Below, one piece after another: positions 57,071 to 64,000 of a stretch of 64,000 nucleotides of DNA (its first letter is position 1; each line of letters starts with the position of its first letter). The DNA comes from Solanum dulcamara. Its lineage: Eukaryota; Streptophyta; Magnoliopsida; Solanales; Solanaceae. Made by a program: the position numbers and the translations under genes. The notes below the pieces were generated by a model. That model saw nothing but the letters and a program-made list of their open reading frames with translations. It did no database searches and had not been told where the DNA came from. The stretch covers positions 45,568,501 to 45,632,500 of the forward strand of contig NC_077240.1 of assembly GCF_947179165.1 (NCBI RefSeq), given 5' to 3'.

Positions 57071-58684
57071 TCTGAGAAAATTTCTAACTGTCTGGATGTT
57101 TCTAATGAGTACAAAGTGATAAATTATCGTACGAATGATGGATCGTCACCTTGTTCATTATTTTCTGATAGACTGAAGCTTCTTTGATAAATTGATCATA
57201 ATTTTTTACTTAAAAATTTTTTTTACTAACGGCCTGTGAATTGAAAAAAAAGACTCAAAGGTCTTTAGTTTAGTGGACAATAGGAAACTCAAGTATTCCA
57301 ATATTCTAGGAGAAGTAATCTTTTGAAGTTTATTCTACTAAGAACTTATACGAAAATTCAACTGGTAAAAGTTTTCAACTCAACTTTATGCTTGGAGTTT
57401 CTTGTGACCATAATCCATACCCAAATCACTTACTACACTAAAAAATGAATCTTAATACCTATGTATAATTAGAAATTATTGAATTTGAACCTATGCACAT
57501 AAAAATAGTTGAGATCTTAGCTTACAATTTGTAGGGGTTACAAAAATGAACATTAAATTTTAAGTTCAACAATCTATTAATAATGTAGATCATGTGCACT
57601 GGATATATCATAATATAGAATAACTCAATGTGAGATTGTTCAACGTGCATATAGAGCCTCATTCAAAATGCCTTTATTATCAGTAAGAGGTTTTTAAGGT
57701 TGGTATAACTCAAATTATGCTAAAACACTTTCAATCATATTCTCCAATGTTCAAAACATCACTCTAAAATTGATTGGAGTGATTAAGATTAAAACTTGGA
57801 TTTTTTAGGTCCCCACAACTTGGATTCAAATCGAGGATAGTGTTCTTTGCGAATTTGGTTCAATACCAATTGATTCTAGATCTTTGGGATCCTCCTACTA
57901 TCCTTTATAATTAATTAGGAACACCAAAAAGATATGAATTTTTCTTACCGTTAAAGATACCCCTAAAAAATTTCTTCAAATGATGTTGGATTGATTTTCA
58001 ACAACATATTGAATAGAAAGCTAAATTGGTAATTATACTTGTTCATTTAGTGCAAGAATAATGAAAATTAAGTAGAAACTCATCTTGGATGATTTGAAGA
58101 AGTACTAGGATATTTTTCTATTCAAAATGTTGCCAAATCAAAGTGGGATTAAAATCTCAAAATTTCTCATATATACAGATTTCTATCCATACCTGCCATA
58201 GACGGCCACCTCATATGACTTGTATGTTGGATATATGTTTGTATATGTGTAGTCATGAGAATCCTATATTATAAAACCATATATGTTAAATATGTTATCC
58301 GTATGTTCAACATATACTATGTATGTTGACTTCGTATATCAACTCCTGAAACCCCCAAAAACTCGAGTCTCAATACTTTTAACAGATAGTTGATATATGA
58401 TATGTACAGCATGCGGATCATATGTCGATCCCATATGTCAACTTAAGATACTTAAATTTTTCAATTTTTTTGGTTCCAAAAAATGGTAAAACATGAAGAT
58501 TGTATGTTCAATTCGAGGTCTAGGTGTTGCTTCCACATGTCAAGTTTAAAGATCCCACATGCAGTCCATATCCTGCTTGCATCTTGGCCCAAATTTTCTA
58601 ACTTTATATCTTTTAATTATTTTCAACTCCAAATTCTTCATACGATTGTTACATGCTTAGGTATTGACTTTTACAAGTGAATAC
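57071..58684. other. Unassigned AT-rich sequence
   Basis: No coding or element ends recognised. Between 58200 and 58440 the words tatgttgac, gtcaacatatg and catatgtcaac recur on both strands, like the word clusters in the LTRs, so this may be an LTR of an unknown family. Confidence 0.3.
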
Positions 58685-59460
58685 TGATGAGTTGGTATTT
58701 TACCAACTTGTTAGACTTTTATTTATAAATTATTATTATAATACTAATTGAAAGGATTTTACGTGCTCGTTCTCTTATGTGCAGATATTTTGGAAAATGA
58801 GGAAAGAAGAATTTGAAAAAAAAAATCACTGACCAAATAATTGAGGAACCGGCGTCCATCAGGAGTGCACATGTGTTTCGTTTGTGCAACATAGGTTAAG
58901 AAAGAAGGCACTGTTTCATGTACCTACACTTGACGGTTTTGCGCTGGCATTTTACAAGTGCAAATGCCAATGCCACTAACTTTTGGAATGTGGATCTATG
59001 TCCCAGTTACAATTGACGGTTTTGGCGCAAATTAGAGATGAAAGTTAAGCACAAACTCATACTTGATGCTAAAAAAACTTTCTTTGAAAGATTACAAGGA
59101 TATTATTAGAATATGTGTAATTATTTACTATCATCTTTTTTCCAATTAAGGATACTCTAAAACAGTTTTCATTATTTAATTGTAGAGAGTAGAGAAAAGA
59201 CATTGAAAAATAATTTTTGCTTGCTGAAGAAGAAAACCAAAAATTGTATTTCTCCAAACCTGGATCTGATTTTGGTGACACATTATGAATAGAATGGAAT
59301 GTAACTTTGATGGTATATTCTCTATTTCTTTATTTATGAGTAGCTAAATGTCTTTCTAGGAGTGTGTTTCCATGTTGTAGGTTTAGACTTTAATGGGTAA
59401 TGATTAATTAGTTCAATCAAAATATTTAAATATGAACTTTAAAAAATTGTCTCTTTGCAG
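58685..59460 (+). repeat. LTR-like segment I2, related to I1
   Basis: It starts TGATGAGTTGGTATTTTACCAAC, a perfect hairpin (GTTGGTA-ttt-TACCAAC) just after the TG. It aligns in its second half with 20750-21110 of I1. No element body adjoins it on either side, so it is a solo or truncated LTR. Confidence 0.5.
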
Positions 59461-61440
59461 CAACAATGAACAGAGCCTAAACCAATGAGAAAAACTATAC
59501 TACAATTATGAGCTCGTGCGGTAGAGCAATTTCTGTTAAACTTTTGAGTTGAGAGATTTAACAACCATGGAGGATTTATGGGGGTTATGTACTGATTTTT
59601 GAGTGCTTTTTATGAGTTTTCTAGAAAAATAATGAAGATGGTTGGTCTTTTTATAAATAATAAACTCGAGTTAATACGTTGTGTTTTTATATAATCATTC
59701 AAATCTCAGTCATTAAGTTTGTTATTTCTTAGATTTGATCTTAATTATTTAGATTTTAATTAATAATGTGATTTTTTTACAGCCACTTAATTTAAGTTTT
59801 GAATAGATCTGAATGATTACGATAAAAAATAAAATCCTAATATTATTAAAATATCTATTTAATAATTTCTACGAAGATGATAGTTTACCATTATTCTATT
59901 CATTTTCACTATTAACAGTAGCCTCGTCAAATCCCATTAGCAATTACGACCATCCTTTAACATCCTCAGCCAGAAACACTATCGTCCATAATCATCATAA
60001 TCATTTGTCACCACCTTAGACACCATTTATACACTACCCACTATTACCTCAACAACCATTAATAATTATCGACAATCATCATCATTAGCCATCAGTATAT
60101 ATTTACAATCATGATCATCAGCTACCACTTTATATTTATCAACTTTTAATTAAAAAAATAATTTATATATTCAGGTATTTTAAAAATAAATGATTTTGAT
60201 TATTTAGTATTTAAATCTCGACACAATATTTGAATGTATATATGTATATTAAGTCTCAAATATCTAATTTTGATACACATTTTCCTTTGTAAGTATGTAT
60301 TCAAATTTGAATATTTTAATCTTAATAAAAATTTATGAAACCTTAAAACTCATTGTCAAGCTAAACAACTCATTAATCTATTTTCAACAATAAATAAGTG
60401 ATTCTATTTTGCATTTATCCTTATTCTAAAACTTCTATTTAAAATTTTCTAATGTAAGACGTATTTGAAAACAATTATTTTTTAGATAACTAAGAAAATG
60501 AAAGGAATACTTGTATTATATAAAAATATTATAAAAAACATATTGACCTTCACAACAAACAACCTTAATTTAAAATCTTGAATAGCTGCTCATGATTTTT
60601 AAGTTCTTGGATTTATTGAATGGTCAAATTCAGAAACCTTTTGTATCTAGAAAAGGTATAGCAATATAAGAAATGCCTAACATAACATCATAGTATGAAC
60701 ATGTTAATTTACAATTATACATGGGTGCATGGGGTAGCGTTAAAAAAGAATATTACCTAGGAATTGCTCACTTTTCCTTTGAGTAAACAACTTAACATTC
60801 AATCAAGTGCACCATTTAATTTTTTAAAAATGTGTGCATCAACAAATAATATTAGATAAAATTCTAAATAATATATACATAGAATATTTAATCCTATAGA
60901 GTGACCATGAATTCACCTGATCTAAATCCGAGACCGATTTAGAGCCCCATCTATTCTTACTGTAGTTTATTTTCGTCTATTATATAAGTCGATCACTAGA
61001 AACATGAATTAATTTAACATAAAGATTAAAATTTATCTTTTGCAGCGTTGCAGCTAAGGTTCTGGCAAATCATGGGTGGACCAATGAATTTAGCACGTCA
61101 ACCTAGTTCGAAAAGTTAAATCGGGGGATTCTATCAGAATTTTTTATATGAAATATTCCACTTCAATATATTATTGTTAGAGTCAAGTTGATCAATTTTT
61201 ACAAAGAAGTGCAATATTTAAACTAAAACGATGTTCACCTACGTAGATATAAGTCGATGAGTACTAATTATTGTAAAAGAATTACTGAACACGTCAATGC
61301 TAATTTCTAAAACCTATTTTCAGCAATCAACATTCAAAATACAACACACTTTGAGTATAAAAATTAATTAAGCCAATCGATTTGGAACATGAATAATAGT
61401 AACAATGATCACTTTCTCATTTCTTGAATTTTTCCTCTCT
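59461..61440. other. Very AT-rich sequence without recognisable features
   Basis: No domains or terminal repeats. Short cat/atc-rich runs occur near 59930-60120 (for example catcatcattagccatca). A 68-codon plus frame at 59813-60019 looks accidental. Confidence 0.35.
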
Positions 61441-61492
61441 CTAAAACTTCTATCTAGCAGAACCTCTCAAGGAAGGGCAATTTAGTGATAAA

Positions 61493-64000
61493 ATGAAAAT
61501 GTGGGTGGACCCACCATCGGACGTCAGAAAATTTCGATCAAAAGATGGGATCAAAGATCCCGTCGATACGAATTCAATGCAAGTTACTACAGTTTCTAAT
61601 TCCAACTATAGCTCCTCGAATCAGCCAAACAATAAAACGATCAATTCTCATGTCACTGAAGAGGAGATACAAATTTTTCAAAAAATAACATATCTGCCAA
61701 GTCGTGGATTGATTCAAGTTAAAAGAACTGGAGAAGATGAATCTTCATCACTTGGACTATCTACAGTCCAAAAATTGAATGAAAACAATACACCAATTGT
61801 GAACGCTCATCTGGCGATTTCTGAGAGACAGAACGCAAATTCGCCGGAGTTGTGCCTTCCTATTCGAAGGGACTTCAGCGACATTCGAGCCACCAGACCC
61901 TCTGGGGTTTGCTCACCAGGCCAAGACGCAGCTATGGGTTCAATCTTCACTGGATTACCCATCACCGGCGAAAATATCAAAGGCGGCGTCGGAGCTCCAG
62001 CAACCAAAACCGACCAAACACAATGCCAAATTATTCCTGAGGGTCGTGTGCATCTTCCTAGCACCAAGCGCCAGCTCCAATTACATCCCAAGTCTTCGAA
62101 TGTAGTCTACAACACTGGCAATAATATGGTGCCAGAGATCAGGCCAATTTTATGGTGGAAGACCAACTCCAAAATGACCACAGGGGTGATGCACACCTCC
62201 CAAACCACTCAAGGTATTTTGAAACTTTACCAAATAGCTCAAATTAAAAAAGTCGTCAAGACTACTGTGGAGTCGCCGGAGCTCCGGCGAACCAATTGAT
62301 GAATGACCAATGCCAAAATAACCCTAAGGGTGTTGTGAAGCTTCCCAGCCAAACCAGGGACCTCGAATCATCACCAATAAGTTCAAATTCAAAAAGTCGC
62401 CAAGAGGACAATCAAGATGAAGAACACGGTGGCTGTGGAATTGAGGTAGTGACTCCTACATTAATTCACAATCAAGTTCAGCAACAAGGTAATGTTCAAT
62501 GTCAAGAGGCTCAAACAAATAGTATTGATCACACATACAATAATTATCACCAGCAGAACCTGAGTTTGGGGCACAAAACCATTACAGTTGATCACAACAC
62601 TTCAGAAAATGATCCTGGTTTTCAGAACATCACAGGTACATTTCAAGGATCATAAGGTAAGTCTTCTAACTTTACTAAGTTAAATGTTCAGAATAGACTG
62701 AATTCTTCTACTAATGAAGTTCAATTTCAATCGAATGCAATTGAACAAAATATTATCCATAACAACTCTGTGCTGCAGCAAATAGAATTAGATGATATTC
62801 ATGATTGTGATGAGCTGAATACTGCTAAAGGCAGTATAAATGAGCAGCCTTCTAGTGTTCAAACTGTTGCTGCTGAGATAACTAAGTAAAAGGGTAAGGG
62901 CCAAATTCAAGAAGACCATGATAGTGTCTAGCAGTAGTCCTATAAGCAAGCCAAACATACTCCCTACATTCCCAATAACCAACCTTTGATAGTCTCTAAC
63001 AAGTTTGAACCAGTGAAAACTAAGTCTGTTAGAATTGAGTCTCTTAGACCCCAAGTGAATAGAACTAACCTGATTGTCACTCAAAATAAGCCTCCTAATA
63101 CTAATATACCCACCCCTCCTAATCCTGTCATCCCTCATACTTTAGCTAATAAGCTAAAAGCTCACGAGGCCATGAAAGCTGATGATATTGTTATTATCCC
63201 TCCAAAAATTACTACAAAATAGGGATATCCTACTGTGGTATTTACAAAAAAAGATTTCATGGTGAACCTAGCCACTGACTGTAAGTAACACTAGTAGGTA
63301 AATTTAGCAACACCATGCCCAAAATGGAAACCATTAGAAAGAAATTCATCCTGCAAACAGAACTTAGAGGAGGAGTGAAACTTACTCATTTTAACTCTAG
63401 ACATCTTTACATAGAGTTTGACAATGAGTATGATCACTCTTCTGTATGGTCTAAAGGAAAAATGTACATAAATGGGCAACTTATGAGACTCTAACTATGG
63501 ATTCCCACTTTCAATCCTGAAGAAGAAACCCCTCTGGTTCCTATATGGGCTATCTTACCTGAACTACCATGGCACTATTATCGTCTTAAAGTGGTAACCC
63601 CTTTACTATCTCCAATTGGAAAGGTCTTCTTCTTGGAATTGGCCACTTACAAGAAAATAAGAGGTAGTATAGCAAAAGTCAAAGTGCAAATTGATCTAAC
63701 CAAACAAAGACCCTAACATATTTGGATGGGCTTTGATGAAGATGAAAATGGAGATTGCAAGTGACAATCCATTCAATATGAGGGAGTGTCAAACTACTGT
63801 CCCTACTGCAAGCATCAAGGTCACACTATACATGTTTGTACTGTTAAAAAAACGGATGAGGCTAATAAGAAAAAGAAAGATCAAGAAGAAGATGTAAGAA
63901 ACACATATAAGACCAACACTGATAAGAGAAAGGCACTGCAGCATGATACTGATAGAAACAAGGAAACACAGCACTAAGAAGACCAACACACTAAGGAAGA
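61493..64000 (+). pseudogene. L1-type LINE ORF1 (DUF4283-like, zinc knuckle), broken, runs off the right edge
   Basis: A 268-codon frame (61493-62299) begins MKMWVDPPSDVRK and is low-complexity, Asn/Gln/Thr-rich with no known domain. It passes by a frame change at 62296 into a second frame with stops at about 62653, 62887 and 62930, running to 63222 (..HTLANKLKAHEAMKADD). After the stop comes GYPTVVFTKKDF, the start of the DUF4283-like RNA-binding part, then INGQLMRL, EEETPLVPIWAILPELPWHYY, KVKVQIDLTKQRP and the zinc knuckle YCPYCKHQGHTIHVC (63797-63841), then Lys/Glu-rich text. This is the ORF1 layout of plant L1 LINEs. The ORF2 endonuclease/RT would follow outside the window. Start codon choice is by the longest frame only. 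Confidence 0.75.

Noticed and set aside
57071..61440. A host gene in the AT-rich stretch
   Set aside because: The longest frames are below 75 codons without domains or splice-like organisation that I can support.
61493..62299. 268-codon frame as an independent host gene
   Set aside because: It runs on, through a frame change, into the ORF1 of an L1-type LINE. I see no intron structure, promoter or known domain of its own.

Overview
This window is AT-rich plant nuclear DNA and consists almost entirely of layered, decayed transposable elements. I found no intact host gene, rRNA, tRNA or CRISPR. The mix is chromovirus Ty3/gypsy elements of the Tekay/Del type, one Athila-like Ty3/gypsy element, an RTE-clade LINE whose tail reads as AAC repeats on this strand, an L1-type LINE ORF1 with a DUF4283-like domain, and a hAT (BED finger/RICESLEEPER-like) transposase fragment. 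Together these suggest a large, repeat-rich Solanaceae genome (Capsicum, Nicotiana or Solanum). The family assignment rests on remembered element types, not on a search.

Left block (1-17.7 kb). A hAT transposase (minus, N-terminal part at 16586-17157) was hit by a minus-strand gypsy element, D1 (364-1280 plus 13212-16585). D1 was then hit twice: by an element running off the left edge (LTR start at 363), and by plus-strand element A (1281-13211; target duplication ctaat/ctact). A's 5' LTR contains plus-strand Tekay element B (from 2955). A later deletion appears to have fused B's 3' LTR to A's 3' LTR near 11395, so the block looks like one element with mismatched LTRs.

Middle block (17.7-40.5 kb). 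After remnants of a gypsy post-pol ORF and an LTR (17.8-21.7 kb) come an LTR fragment (23.0-24.0 kb) and a minus-strand RTE LINE (23977-29408). The LINE is split by a solo LTR, E2 (24936-28362), with perfect taagt target duplications. A minus-strand Tekay element G then follows: integrase at 29409-29897 and RNase H-RT-protease at 38516-40485. Its integrase was split by element E1 (29898-38515; PBS, PPT and two LTRs, the 3' one truncated).

Right block (40.5-64 kb). An Athila-like element H (40486 to about 49330) keeps its PBS, gag, protease, RT, RNase H, part of integrase, a post-pol ORF with 190 open codons and a truncated 3' LTR. A minus-strand Tekay element D2 (49331-57070) retains both LTRs but has lost its integrase. 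Then come unassigned AT-rich DNA, an LTR fragment related to the one at 20.4 kb, and finally a broken L1-type ORF1 running off the right edge.

No coding region looks functional: frames carry frameshifts and stops, and several catalytic residues are replaced. The most notable signals lie in the LTRs. They include clusters of short near-palindromic words that differ between families, a fossil internal PPT/LTR start 108-110 bp inside the E LTRs, G-box-rich promoter segments, and several LTR minisatellites.
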